DNA of 64,000 nt. Source: Zygnema circumcarinatum. Lineage: Eukaryota; Streptophyta; Zygnematophyceae; Zygnematales; Zygnemataceae. The position numbers and the translations under genes were made by a program. The stretch covers positions 973,741-1,037,740 of the forward strand of contig CM074812.1 in NCBI GenBank assembly GCA_037447605.1. The letters are read 5' to 3'. Below the pieces are notes generated by a model. That model was given only the letters and a program-made list of their open reading frames with translations. It did no database searches and was not told where the DNA came from. Shown here one piece after another: positions 1 through 12,612 of this stretch (position 1 is its first letter; every line of letters starts with the position of its first letter).

Positions 1-1564
1 GGTATACTGGTGATCCTTTGTTCCTGGATGGCCAAGGTAATGGCTATAAGGACAAAGTGGTGTCTAAGGACGGATTCCGGTACCACGGTGAAGGAAGCCT
101 GGTCGCATGAGCCGGACCACGGAGCCATTCCTGGGTGAGCCACAGGACCCCTCCGCACCGAGACTACACTGGGCGCTGCCAACCGCGAGCACCGCCTTGG
201 AGTTCTGGCGGCCCGCAATCTCCAGCATGTGAAAAGCGTATGTACTCGTCTGTCCAACTTACTAATCAAACAAACCCTGGAACTCAAGGATTCCTGGCCA
301 GCCAACCCCTCACACCTCCTTTCCAAATGGGATAGTGCGGATGGGACTTGATCAGATCTTCCTGCCAGACTTCGGGGGCACTAACTCCATCCTCGCTTTG
401 TTCGGTACACTCAGCAAGCATGTGCACTTTGTATCTACTACTAAGTGCCGGCTTGACGAGACCCACGGTTGTATGTTGACAAAGTGTGGAGCCAGCATGG
501 TCTTCAGTCAGAAATTGTGTCTGACCGTGATCCACGATTCACCGGCCATTTTTGGACGGAAGTGCTCAAAATCGTGGGGACCAGGCAGGCGTTCAGTAGG
601 TGTCCATCCCGTGGAATCGATGGCGACACGGAACGGGTGAACAGGTATCTTGGAAGATTACTCTCGGCATTACGTGGGACCTACCCGGGATGGGGGTGGG
701 ACGGCCCGCTTTGGCTGCTGGAGATGCCATCAATAATGCTTTCCATGAATTGGTACCACCCCCTTTCTTTTTAAACTTTGGCCATGTCCTCTAAATCCCG
801 CAATCGAAGGGATCAGCCCCCATCCACAAGACTGTTGCACAAACACTCCCCATCCTCTGGCAGCTTGAGAGGACTTGATGGGACTCAACCTCCGGAGCCA
901 GGTCTTTTGTCTGGTTAATGTTGAGGCGTGAGAAAACAGCCAGAATGGCCAGCGGCCAGCTGCGCTGAAGGCAGGTGATGCGGGTGGTCATCAGGATCTT
1001 GCAGTCTAGGATCAATCCAAGCCACTGAGTGCTACTACTGAACCTCAGTATTAAAAATACGCTGGAACACATCAAGGTGGTCCGCTTCACAGGAGTCCCT
1101 TTAAGGTTGCTGAAGCGATCAATGATGTCGCCCTCAGGCCGGACTTTATCATTCATGTGGGACAGACATCTGCTTTCATGTGGTTAGAAGTCTCACGATG
1201 AGTGGGAGGATCGAGCCACCCACCAGCGAGCCAGGGTGAACTTGAAGATGAGCCCCATTCAAGCCCACTGCCCCTTGGCTAAATTGTTCCCCTTTGATGA
1301 GATCGTGAAATGGTTGGTATGGGGTTGAACATAGCACATGGGAAAATGAGGGCAGCTAGGAATGCCAGGAGCCCATCACTGCACTGTGAGGCTGGAGCAA
1401 AAAAGTTGGGTGAGATGATGCAGAGTTCCCCTGGCCGTCTGTGGAACTTGGAGGGGGACCTGTTGATGCGCTGACCTTCCCGACTCATGTAGGATCCATG
1501 TGTGCGCCAACATGGCTGCTGCCTCACCACCCATGATGAGGCGCCCCACTCACAGGGGGAGTAA
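1..1564 (+). mobile_element. Decayed Ty3/gypsy integrase-to-chromodomain remnant
   Basis: This is the 3' part of a Ty3/gypsy pol gene, broken by frameshifts and stops. Around 450-600 one frame reads VDKVWSQHGLQSEIVSDRDP, an integrase-core piece (DRDPRFTGHFW) that recurs almost word for word at about 41.71-41.80 kb in the fuller element. Around 1300-1360 the text for a chromodomain end (GYGVEHSTW type) is still recognisable. The piece runs straight into an LTR at 1565, as expected for the 3' end of an element. The 5' part lies beyond the window edge. It cannot code for a working protein as given. Confidence 0.75.
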
Positions 1565-2250
1565 TGTATGGGCTGCCAGCATCCACCCCAAGGACTGTGT
1601 GGTTTATGTTTCCATCCAATGCATCACCTAATGGTTAGGGCATCGGATCCCCTATGGGACGATGGAGGTCCTAGGTTCGAACCGTAAGAACTGGTTCACC
1701 CGTGGGGCCGCCACGTAGTCACGGTGGGCCCCACATCATCCCCCAACGTCCCCCCCTCAGCATAGCGGAGGATCGGGGGACAACGGCACTACGGGGACCA
1801 ATCCGGTCTCGCGATTGGATCTCGGGCCGCGGCCCGGATCCCCCTTTTGGACTTCTCCGTTCGTCCGTACAATAACGGTTACCCGTTGGTACGGACAAGC
1901 TGACAGTCGGACCCCGCGCCGCGCGCGTAGGCTCCGACCGTGCACCGACGTACGGCGGCGCGCCGCCGCGGAATGCGGCGAGCACTCGTACGTTGTACAC
2001 CTCTGACCCATTCGAGTCAGAGAGGTACACGTGGCAGCCCGCCATTGGACATCCGTCCAATCCTCCATGCGAGGAGGTTCGATCGGGAAGCGCAAAAACG
2101 GTGACGCTGCGCCCAGTCGAACGACCGCATACAGTTGCACGTCACTCCGGGCCGCTCCCCACCTCGAAGCTCTCTCTCTCCTATCCCTCTCAATCTGAAC
2201 TCCGTTTTTGTTGAGTGCGGTGTGTGATTCCGCCGCAGGCGCAGAGCCGG
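1565..2250 (+). repeat. Ty3/gypsy 3' LTR, right end truncated
   Basis: Homologous to the LTRs at 36290-37011 and 42857-43589. It follows a purine-rich stretch (about 1554-1562) like the PPT of the full element. It contains a tRNA-like A box (about 1624) and B box (1674-1683). The right end stops before the expected terminal CA and abuts an inverted gag fragment, so an inverted junction lies at about 2250-2300. Confidence 0.7.
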
Positions 2251-2259
2251 TTCCAGCCG

Positions 2260-2610
2260 CCTCACGCTCTTCCCCACATCTCCATCCTGCTTCCCTCATC
2301 TTCCGGCGCGTCACGGTGACGTGGGCCCCGACCCACGGGAGGGCCCAGCCACGGAGCCACGGGCCCCGGTGCTGGGTGGGGAGAGGGGCGGTGTTCTCCG
2401 GGTGACCTTGGTCACCCGTGGGCTCGGGACTCGGCCCCTCCATAGGGACGGGCGTAGTCTCCGAGTTCTCCTCCATCTCCTCGTCCCGGGGGACGGGAGG
2501 TGGAGGTGGCGGCCCCGAGGGCCCCGGGTCCCCTCCGGCCCGGCGAGTGGTCACCATGACCCACTAGGTTCTCCCAAAAGAAGAAGGCCGCAACGCGGCT
2601 CTGATACCAA
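2260..2610 (-). mobile_element. Ty3/gypsy gag start and primer-binding site, inverted fragment
   Basis: Read on the minus strand, 2609 to 2598 is TGGTATCAGAGC, the initiator tRNA-Met primer-binding site used by many plant LTR elements. It is followed by a gag start at 2557 (MVTTRRAGGDPGPSG), nearly the same as the gag start at 37063. Homology ends near 2320, where the inverted neighbour begins. The PBS shows that the LTR at 2611-3347 also served as a 5' LTR. Confidence 0.75.
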
Positions 2611-3347
2611 TGTAACAGCTGAAAACTGCCTCTTCAGCCTGCGCGGAATCACACACCAGCACTCAGCAAAACAGAGTTCAGATTGAGAGGGATTCAGAGA
2701 GAGAGAGAGAGCTTCAGAGTGGGGAGCAGCCCGGGGTGGGCGTGCAACCGTATGCCGGTACGTTGGTCGGGGTGGACGGAGTCACCCCTGCCCTTTTTAC
2801 GCTTCCCCGTCGGGCCTCTGCACCAGGACGTGAGGATTGAAGGAGGGTGGTCACTGGGTCCACGTGTCCTCTCTGACCGAATGGATCAGGAGGTACAACG
2901 CACGAATGCTCGCCGCATTCCGCGGCCGCGCCGCGACGCGACGCGCCGCCGGCATCGGCTGCACGGTCGCTCCTGACGCGCGCGGCGCGGGGTCCACTGA
3001 GATCCCCGTCCGCACCAACGGGCGCCATTGTACGGACGACCGGAGAGCTCAAAAGGGGGATCTGGCCGCTGCCTCAGATCCATCGCGAGACCGGACTGGT
3101 CCCGGCTGCCGCCAGTCTGACCCTCCTCCACGCCAGCAGGCACCCTTGCCGGCCACGCGGGCCCATAGAGATTACGTGGCACCTGACGCGGCCAGCTCTT
3201 ACGGTTCGAAGCCAGGACCTCCCTCTCGCCTGCACTAAGTATCCGATGCCTGACTGCCAGGTACTGGGCCATTGGATGGGAAACATAAAGCCACGCCGGG
3301 CTCTAAGTAACCCTTCCCCCTTGGGGTGACTGTAGCGTTTCGCTACA
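2611..3347 (-). repeat. Ty3/gypsy LTR shared by two internal regions
   Basis: Minus-strand LTR of 737 bp, beginning TGTAGCGAAACGCTACAG (from 3347) and ending TTACA (2611). One side has a PBS and gag start, the other a chromodomain and PPT, so internal sequence lies on both sides of the same LTR (tandem LTR arrangement). tRNA-like boxes sit at 3248-3263 (A) and 3203-3213 (B), reading on the minus strand. Confidence 0.75.
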
Positions 3348-6300
3348 TTACTCCCCCCCTGTGAGAATGTGAACGCCCTCGTTCACGTGTGTGGGGTAGT
3401 AAAGGCAGCTCGTAGTTTCAACGGCACGCGTCGAACTCTACGTGATAACCGGGAGGGCTCAGCGATAATCCCGGTCAAGTCCCTTTCCGAGCTGCGCGGG
3501 GACGGCCCGGGAACCCCCCGAGCCGCCCTCGCCCGCTCTCCTGCGGCCTGCGCCTCCCAGTACAAGTTGATGAGCTCTTGGCAATTGGTCAAGTTGCCCT
3601 CGGTTTCCCATGTGCTATGTTCAACCCCATAGCCCAACCATTTCAACGAGGTACTCCGTGATCTGGGTATCGATCCTTCTCACAACACGGTGGGCCCGAA
3701 CGGTTTCAACTTCATACTCAAGTTCACCCTCAAGCTGCACTTGTGGGGGAGGGGTGGCGGGATCCTCCCCATCGCCACGCAGACTCTTTAGGAGCCCACA
3801 TGAAAGACGGATGCACCTTCACGTGATGGGAAATCCGAACCTGCAGCGAACATCACCGATCGCTTCAACACGACCTTAAAAGGTCCTATGAAACGGGGCC
3901 ACAGCTTACGTGTTCCGCCATAAGCTTTGAGTCTTAAGTTCGCCGTACTCAGCAACACCTCATCGCCTTCATTGAAGGTGAGTTGGGTACGGTGACGGTC
4001 AACATAGGCCTTTTGTCGCGACCGGGCCGCTGAGGAGTGCAGAAGCCGTCATCACCACTGCTGTATGATGTGGGAGAGCAAAGTCTATTCTGTGCCTTGA
4101 TCACCAAGCACTCCCAAAATAATATCAGCACGGTGGCCAGCTGTGTCAGAAGACACGTCACTGCCCTGGAGTATGATTGGAGCTTGATCTTGAGTGTGAC
4201 GCTACCAGAGATCTGGCCCTTGCGTCCGTCCCCCGAAAGTAACACTTTCCGAATGGGGATCTGTGGTCAACTTAAACCGCTGGGTGAACGCAGAACTAAC
4301 AAAGTTAGCATCTGCCCCAGTATCTAGCAGTAGAACTGCTGGGTGACCATTGGCTGATCCGATGAAGGTCATGGCACGATGGGCAAGGTGGAACATAGAT
4401 CGCACTATATGCGAAGGTTGAGGACGAGTCGTCCTCCACACCAATGTGTAGGGTGAGCTGAACCAGCAAGCTTGTGGATCCTTCCATTCTCAGTGACATG
4501 TGCCTTTCCTCAACGCTCACGGGCTGAAGTGTGCCGGTAAGAGGATGACCCTCATGTGCTGAGGGGCCAGGAGACTGGAGTGAAGGACATGGCAGGTGTT
4601 TCCCATGACATGCAAAGCATCCATGGCACATTGCATGAGAACATCATCGCCCATGACATTGAGGATAAAGACATGCCAATCACCATTCATCACGACATCG
4701 ATAAACCCAGAAGGAGTCACTACAGTGGCAGGGGAGAGGGAAATGGAAGAAGGGAGTACATCAAACACAAAGAGATCTTGCACTCCCAAAGGCCTGTCCA
4801 CCAAGTTAAGAATGTCCAGGGTTCTAAGAAACAAATGTCCCCTAGTCCTGGCAGCAGTTTCCATCCTTCCCCCTAACCTAGCATGTCCACCAGCAACGAC
4901 CCCTAAGCTGCTGGTGGGTTGGGGTTTTCCGGCCCCTTGCCCTTCTTGTCCTTGGTGTTCAGAGGGCAATCACGGGCCTTGTGCCCCTCCTTGCGGCAGC
5001 GGAAACACTTGTTCTCCCGCTGCATCTTCTCCATTTCCTCTGGAGTCAACTTCTGCGGCCGTGCAGTGGGTGGGCGGGCAGCCACTTCCGGCGCTCCGTT
5101 GTTCTTTCCCCCGCCAGCTCTGACACAGCGTGGGGTCCCGTTCCACGACCTGCCACGCGCGGACCTCGCTGGGGTCGGGAGGGCCGTGGATCGCGTGGAG
5201 GGCGAGGATCCATGAAATGGCTGCATTGCAAGCACAGCTCAGCAATTACTTGGGGTTCATGGCCTTCAGACTTGGTCAGCCCCCTGCAGCCCTCCCAGGT
5301 GCGGCTTCAAGCCATCCCTGAGTGGCAAAGCAACTGGTCGCTGCCAGTGCGTGAGTGGTGATTTGGGGCATTACTTACGGAGTCCGCAGAAACCGCCTGA
5401 CACGCCGGTCGATCATGTTCTGAAACTCATCCGGGCCTCCAAGCCGGGATCCAAGGCCCCAAGGTGTTTGCAGCAAGTTCATCTCTGACTCATCCCAATT
5501 CGTCCAATCTCATTAAGGCAGAGGCCCTCATACACACGGTACGCGGCTCCCTCAGTGCTGGGAAGCAAAGCTTACCCATTGCAGGGGCAGAGCTGGTCCA
5601 ACAGAGAACCTTCGTCAGACTGAACGACCGCCTGCAATCGGCAACATCCCGTGCAGGATGTTCGCCCAAAGGAAAGAGGGGCCACCCTGGCCGATCCGCC
5701 TGCACCCCAGAGATGCGGGAAGCATCTCAGCACGGCATCCTCCGCCTGATGCTGCGCCACGGGGTCCCCCACCGCGGGGCGGTCGCCACCCCCACGGAAG
5801 GCGGCTTCCCGTGGGAATGTGGGGTCGGGCTCTGCGGCCGCCTCCGGGGCTGGCTTGGGACTGCGGACACCACGCTACTGGAAGCTGTCACCCTTCCCAG
5901 GACCTGCTGGATCCACTGCCTCTACATGAGGAGGGTTCTGGCAGCAACTGCCCATCTTCTGAGCTGCTTGTGAAAGACTCGCAACTCCATTTGAGTGGAT
6001 CATTACGGCACTGCTGATCCCACCTGCCGCCCACCTTCCTTGGTGAGCTGAATGGCATTCATGTTGCCCCCCCCACCCCCTCAGACCTCAATCCTGCTTC
6101 CTCACTTCTTGGCCTGCTCGATGGCATGCTGGCCCCATCACGGGGCAGGGCCCAGCCGAGGCTCGACGGGAGCCACGGGCTCCGGCCGGGGTGGGGGGAG
6201 CAGTGCCTGGTCCGGGTGACCTTGATCACCGCGGGCTCGGGACTCCGCCCTCCAGCAGGGACGGCGGAGCTTCATTCTCCTCCACTCCCTCGCCCGGGAA

Positions 6301-6414
6301 CGGGAGGCTGGCAGGGTGGCGGCCTCGAGCAGCCGGGTCCCCTCCGCCCGCGGCCGGTCACGATGACCCATTAGGTTCTTCCCCAACAGAAGGGCGACGC
6401 GGCCCCCAGACCAT
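3348..6414 (-). mobile_element. Ty3/gypsy deletion derivative (gag-protease-chromodomain)
   Basis: Minus-strand internal region. In element order: gag from about 6380; an intact zinc knuckle CFRCRKEGHKARDC near 4980-5030; a protease with LLDTGADANFVS near 4280-4340; then, after a junction near 4030-4045, the chromodomain (KWLGYGVEHSTW, 3570-3646) and a basic tail ending at 3383. Compared with the element at 36290-43589, about 2.7 kb coding for reverse transcriptase, RNase H and integrase is missing (sequence equivalent to about 39440 joins that equivalent to about 42185). It is therefore a non-autonomous derivative. Several frameshifts are present. At the gag end (6405-6415) the sequence next to TTACA only partly matches the usual PBS. 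Confidence 0.75.
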
Positions 6415-9400
6415 TGTAACAAACCCGCCCTATAGGTTCAACTCGTGACCTCCGATATTCACCTAAGTGTTTACCATTAAAAGGCAACTCACGTGTACTT
6501 GGCCATACAACCCATGTATAGCGCTCCCACCGTGCAGGTGCACCACCGCGACGCCGTCCTTCATCGACACGTCCTCCAAACACTTCCACATCTCGCGCGG
6601 TGTCGGACCACGCGCGAAGGCGTCCCCTTCACATCATTGCAATCCCGAGCGACCGCTTTGCTGCTCACCTGCCTCCCACTTCGCAGTCCTCACGGACGAG
6701 CTGCGGCGCCTTCACCTTCCCAATCACATGACTAAGAGTCCCTTCCCTTCAAGGCACGGGGGTCAGCTGCCACTTCCATTTGCGCAGTCCGTCCCATCAC
6801 GGAGGATATTAAATCACACTAGCCCGGTTTCCCCTCTCCACCACCAGCCTCCACACCACCGCCAGGGGATAGGGATGCAAGCAAATTCACCTTCCACCCT
6901 TCTCCCTCTTCACTGTCCACGGAAACTTCCCTTTGGTGGCCAGTGTCTCACCCTACCTCCATCTAGCGCGCATACAAATAGACGAGAGGCGGACACAAAA
7001 ACGAGTAAAACTTCAGATAAATCTTTATGATGACAAGCTTTCCAATCTAAGCCCCTATAAGCGGAGTTCTAAGCTTTCACCATGATCACTTCAGCTTCAC
7101 GCGCTGCAGTCCACACGAAGGCCCCACAAAGGTCACCTCCTGCCAAAGCCATGCCTTCAAACTGTCAGCCTTGCAATCACATATCATGAAGGTCGCCAAC
7201 TTACACACCCACTTTACTATAAGTAAGCATGGGGCTTGCGACGCGACCATGTCACGTCATACTGCCCACCACTACTACAACCCCATTCAAACAACCTAAG
7301 AAGGCATTTCTGCTCCTCATCAATACATTAATCTGGCACGTACCAACACCACCGCCTGAACCTAGACGGCCACGGCTCGACCGCCGAGCGAACTTCCCGC
7401 CGTCACCTAGAACAATGTCCCCATGCAAAACAGAGTCCCTGATTCCATTGATCGCCGCCTTTCGCCGTTGGGATCAGCCCTGTCCTTGACCGCACGCCAG
7501 GACCGACTCCCCGTGGTATCAAATGCCGGATTCTGGTGGGTTCCCGCACCCAGCCGCACGGCCGACGGTCCATGCACTGACCCATGACCGCCGCGCCGGC
7601 TCGCGCCGCGCGCACGCTGCAGCAGCTTCCGCCCCATACATGCCAGCACTGTAAGACACCCTAGGAACTACCGCCATACACGCGAATTTAAGGAGTTATG
7701 ACACCAATAAAACCACGCTAGGCATAACAACGCAGCCTGAGAAGCACTCGCGAAGGTCACGATGTGAGGGGACGCGTGTATGGCCGGAGTCATCAATACG
7801 GTTATGAGACGCAAACTATCAAGAGCTAACAACCGAGGTATGAAGGGACTGACGCAAGCATGCCGCCCAGACAGTGATTAGAGATTTGTGAGGAGGCATT
7901 TTGGCCGCGAATTTGAAGAGCGACGCGCAGGCTGGCCAAGTAAGTGATTCTAAACGGGTGCCAGGCAGCCAAAAATCTTAGCAGCCATAGGAAACAAACT
8001 TGCGCTGCATCATTGGCCAGCACACGGATGCCTCGCCAAGGGCCGCATTGCGAGCAGCCACGCTTCACGACGGCCCATGACATACGCTGACGACCGGATC
8101 GGCCACACAGCATCCCTAAATACGCCGGACTACCATCCATAAAAGCCAATCAGCGATTCGCCACGAAACAGCGCGGCCGGAAACACATGAGTGCCGCCCG
8201 CCTGCACAGCAGCGAGTCTGAGCCACCGAATAATCGCATTCGCCCAGAACATTGTCATGCAGCCTGCCGCCCCCGCTGCACATCGAAGAGACGAACGCCC
8301 TGAAAGCTAAATTGAACCACTACAACACAATGAGTGTACTGGATGCGGATGGCAGCCTCAGATGAGTCTGCGTGGAAGTGAAGTGGCTGGAAGTCAACCA
8401 AGGTGGAAAATATTGGGGTAATAGCCTAACCAAGCTTGACCTTGTGCTGGGAGACAAGAAGCGAGAGCGAGGCATGTGCACATTAGAAGGAAGAGCGCAA
8501 CAAGGGGTAGAGAGCTTAAGGAGCAACAACTCTATCAGCCAAGTGCTGGACACGTGGAACAGACTTTGATGGACAGTTGAACAAATGAATGACGAGCTAG
8601 ATGCTACAACACTATGATGGCCATCACGATGATGAAGATTATACTACCTACCAAGGATGCGAGAACCGAAGCAACTGATGATTAGCCAGCAAAATGCGAA
8701 GCTAAAGAAGGTGTTGTAGTCACTATCTAAAAATGTAGTGTGCTGATATGAACGTTGGGCCAAACCGAAACGCTTGAACAGAAGCGTGCTTGGACGTAAG
8801 CTGGCTTTGGTCGTATTGAAAATACTAGGACTGAAAGTGGCGACTGACATACAGAAAACAAACGCTACATTCCAGACTCGCAATGACTCAAGGAAGCAGG
8901 ACTTAGCAAGGAGAATTCGCAAGAACATCACGACCCAACAAAACTAACGAGCAAGCAAAAAAAAAGCTACTCAGATACCCAGATGCTGAAGCTCATCACC
9001 CTGAGACGTATCCTTAACCAAGCATCATCAACAAAAACGATCAACATAAGATGCACGCCAAAGGCACCCAAAACATGAATACCAATCCGACGCAGGACAA
9101 TCTTGGACACCACAAGAAGCGAAGGAGATAGCTATACGAATCGGAGACCAAGCTAAAAAGACTTTCGAGAAATTTAGTTGTCGAAATCGCAGCAAAGCGC
9201 TATCGAGGAGGAAAACTGCAGTAAACGCGCATCGACTGGCCATGAGTATGCCATCAGCGAGCATCGCCACTCATGGAAAAGTGACCGTGAAAGCCTGTCT
9301 GAGCTTTAGAGCGCATGAACGCTGTGAAGCCGACAAAACACCTCCCTAAAGGGTCGCCGCCGGCGGGTCCCGGTCGGACACTTCGACTCGCCACTCCACC

Positions 9401-10627
9401 AGACGCATCGCGAAGAGGAAAAGGAGCGGGTCGAACGAGACAAATGTGCGCATAAAAGAAAAAAGGGACGCAATCGGTGCAGGGCTCGGAACGCGAAAAA
9501 TCTCATGACGATCCACCGCATTAAAAACGTCACATTAACCCTTGCAAAATAGTCTAATTAGGTGGACATCGAACGCCGTATCAAATTGCCATGAACTATG
9601 GCCTCCAGCGCGTGGGGTCGCTATACCAAATGGGCAGGGGAAAAAATGATCCTGAAAGGCCCCTTGCAACTGAAACACATAGTGCGAGCAACCATGTGAA
9701 CCATACAAAACCTCCTCCTTACTGAGATGGCGATTTCCTCTGAGGCTTGGAAGGCAACTAAACGAGTCACGTAGTAACATGATCACGACGAGGAACACGA
9801 CCCGCGAGATGACACAGGGAAGTGAAAAGCAAACCAAACCCACTATCCCCGGTGTCTCAAAAACACATCACGAGCAACTCATAAACCATGCCCGAGGCCC
9901 CCGCAGACAAATGAGGGGGCTGAGTGCGCCGAAACGAAAGCGGCACGCCGAGCACAAACGAGTCGATAGGCTTAAAAGTGTCGACGAAGGAAAGGATATC
10001 TAAAGTCGATTTGGACGGAGAGTCCGAGTGGCCATTCGCAAAGTGTCGTTGCTGTTGGCCTGCGCAAAGGGTCGAGAGCGCGAGCAGCCAGGTGCTTTGG
10101 ATCGGCTGCATGATGCGCGACCATGTCCAGCGCAGCGCCCTCGAGCAGGCGGAACGAGCGGCGGAGATGACAGAACACGATGTTGATCAGCTTGTCCGGT
10201 GGTGGAGACTCTCCAACCCATCAAAAAATGAAGACATCGCCGCGGGGTCCGCGAACGGCGCCGCCACCACGAGAAACTCAAAAATCTGAAGGCAAAGAAG
10301 AGTAACATCGAAGCAGGACATTTAACGGATCACACGCAAGACGAGTAACAGCAACGCAAAGTATTATGAACACAAACACATGCAAAACCTCGCTGCATAC
10401 GATGACGAGACGACGGGACCCAACAAAAAACGACCCAAGGACATCTAAAGACTGAGCATACGCCCAAGCAGCCGGACTAGGCCCAACATGCAAAGTAGAC
10501 CCAAGGGTGGCAGTGACGGGTAGAGAAGAAGAGGGAGTAGAAGAAGACTCTTCACAACTGGAGAGGACGACAGACATGCACATGCCGGGTACAGTTGCAA
10601 CCCTGGCCAAAACAAGTCCCAGACTGA
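6415..10627. other. Stretch with no recognised gene
   Basis: Only short, unconvincing open frames are present. The first 100 bases or so resemble a degraded LTR edge (TGTAAC at 6415 and a weak B-box-like run near 6440). From about 8150 to 10600 the plus strand is rich in A and G, suggesting decayed mobile DNA, but no domain is readable. No tRNA, rRNA or clear repeat was seen. Confidence 0.5.
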
Positions 10628-11340
10628 TCACAGGAACCGGGGGCAGCTGGCGGAGAACTGGCAGGGGAAGAAGGAAAGAGGGAAGAACGGAGATAGGAGG
10701 GGGAGAGCAGAGAGGAAGGATGACAAGGCAAGGGGGTGGGAGGGGGAAGGGGTCGAGGGTGAGCGACGAAGAGGCATGACGGAGAGGAGGGAAATGATGA
10801 GGGAAGGAAGCGGGGTGGCGGGGGAGGAGAAGGGAGGGAGGGAGGAAGAGAAGGGAAGGGACGGGAGGGGAGGGAGAGGAAGGAAAGGAATGGTGAAGAG
10901 GAATAAGGGTACGGAAGAAGGGAAAGGGGAAAGGATAAGGGAAGGGGATGGAAGGGAAGGGGTAGAGGAAGGGGAGGGAAAGAAAGGGAGAGGAGGCGGG
11001 GGGGGGGAGGAAGGGGAGGGAAGAGGAGGGAAGAGGAGGGACAGGAAAGAGAGGAGAGAAGGGAGAAGAAAGGGGGGAATACGGGAAAGGAAGGGGATGG
11101 GAAAGGAAGGGAGGAGGGAAAGGAAAGGAGAGGAGGAGAAACGGGGAGGAAAGAGGGAAGGGGGGGGAGAGGGGGGGGGGGGGGGGGGGAGAAGGAAAAG
11201 GAAGGGGCAGGACAAAGGAAGGGATTGGAAGGGAAGGGATAGGGAAACAGAGGTGGAGGAACAAGGAAGGAAGGAAAGGAAAGGGACCAGGGAGGCGACG
11301 GGAAGGGAGAAGGGAAAGGTAGGAGAAACAGCAGAAAAAG
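10628..11340. repeat. Purine-only low-complexity tract (GGGAA/GGGAG-rich)
   Basis: About 700 bp of almost pure G and A on the plus strand, with long G runs (for example 11160-11190). It creates a 461-codon Pro/Ser/Leu/Phe open frame on the other strand (10278-11663) that is a composition artefact. Strand asymmetry this strong favours triplex or G-quadruplex structures and often ends assemblies; an assembly problem indeed follows it. Confidence 0.85.
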
Positions 11341-12602
11341 GGTGGAAAGGGCATAAAAGGCGAGAGCAGCTCAAAAAGAAGAAGCACAAGGACGAAGAGA
11401 CGCAAAGGGGGAGACAAAAGGGAAAACGCAACACAGCAAGACAAGCTACGGCAGAAAATGTCAGAAAACAAGGCGAGAAACGTTAGAACAGAAAAAACCG
11501 CAGCAAAACAGCAGCAAAACAACCAAAAACAAAAAACAAAAAACGAAAAGAAGCACAAACAACAAAAACAGAGCAATGCAGCAAGACACGCGACAGGAAA
11601 ACGCAAAGACAACGACAAGAGGCTGCCACGTGGCCGCGGCAGAGGCAGCGGCAGCAGGCGCAACGGTCGGAAGCGCCGTTCGCGGGGCCTAGAGTCTATC
11701 AGAGGTAAAGAGGAGACTAAGACTGTTCTTAGGGTTTTTAGGGTTTTTAGGAATACACGCGTGTGAACTGAAGGGAGTAAACACAGTGCCGTACATTATT
11801 GATATTTCTTCTCGTAAATCAATCTCGAAGGGACATAGATCAATGAGTGTGGGTTCATGTTTCATGGTCAGCACTAGTAGAGGTACAACAGACAGGGTAA
11901 CAGACCCAGTTTCGACATTAGGATGGTCCACATTAGATAGGATGAACGAAACAATGGAGGCACAGAAGGGTAAAATGTTCACTACCTGCTCTATTCGGAA
12001 CTACAGTAGAGAGTCTTCTCCCAGTGGGGACTCTTCCCAAACAATATTTCGTATTCAGGGTGAATCGCCATTGGAAGACGCTCTTGCAAAAAGTCGTGCC
12101 AAGAATGCAGTAAACCGGAGGATGTAGGAGTTTAGTAGAGGGGGGCAGACAGTGAATTGGGAAATAGAATCTGAGTTAATTTCGAGTATCTAATCCCAGT
12201 CGATGCGCAAGACCTCCATGATATCATTCTAATCAACGACGAACAACTGAGTAAGTGGTTACTCAAAATCTGAGGGGGGTCAAAGCGCCCGCTAGCTCCT
12301 CCCTGGGTCCGTCGCTAGCAGGTCGAGGATAAGCATGCAGGTACAAAGGTATGGGCAAGCTGATGCAGGATGTAGATGCGACCATATGCCATCAGTCACA
12401 GCTGGGTGAAGCTTCATTTCCTTCCAAGAAAAGGAAGGCCTTCAAGAGGGGAATTACAGTACTGATTTCGCCCCAGCTCTGACCTGTACCAATATTCTCC
12501 AAGATTTTGATCCAAGTTCGTACTGTGGTTCGATCATACACTTTACATTAGTGCACATTCATGGTTTGATATGCCAAAGCCTTGCCCAATCCTTGGCTTT
12601 CT
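11323..12602. repeat. Left copy of exact 1.28-kb duplication next to gap
   Basis: Matches 12613-13892 at a constant offset of 1290 bases; I saw no difference in the lines compared. It contains a TTTAGGG-like telo-box cluster (11725-11750) and a 113-codon open frame at 11786-12127 (start MPYIIDISSRKSISKG) that I do not recognise and that may be chance. The duplicate probably is a contig-end overlap left unmerged rather than a real repeat. Confidence 0.85.
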
Positions 12603-12612
12603 NNNNNNNNNN
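12603..12612. other. Assembly gap (10 N)
   Basis: Ten Ns joining two copies of the same 1.28-kb sequence. Confidence 0.99.

Noticed and set aside
6500-7030. 187-codon plus-strand frame
   Set aside because: Low-complexity Pro/His/Ser-rich translation, no homology recognised, next to decayed LTR sequence.
10278-11663. 461-codon open frame on the minus strand
   Set aside because: Translation is almost only Pro, Ser, Leu and Phe from the C/T strand of the purine tract; long frames arise there by composition.
11786-12127. 113-codon frame near the telo-box cluster as a real gene
   Set aside because: No recognised domain, no splice evidence, and both copies belong to the doubtful gap duplication; noted only inside the repeat entry.
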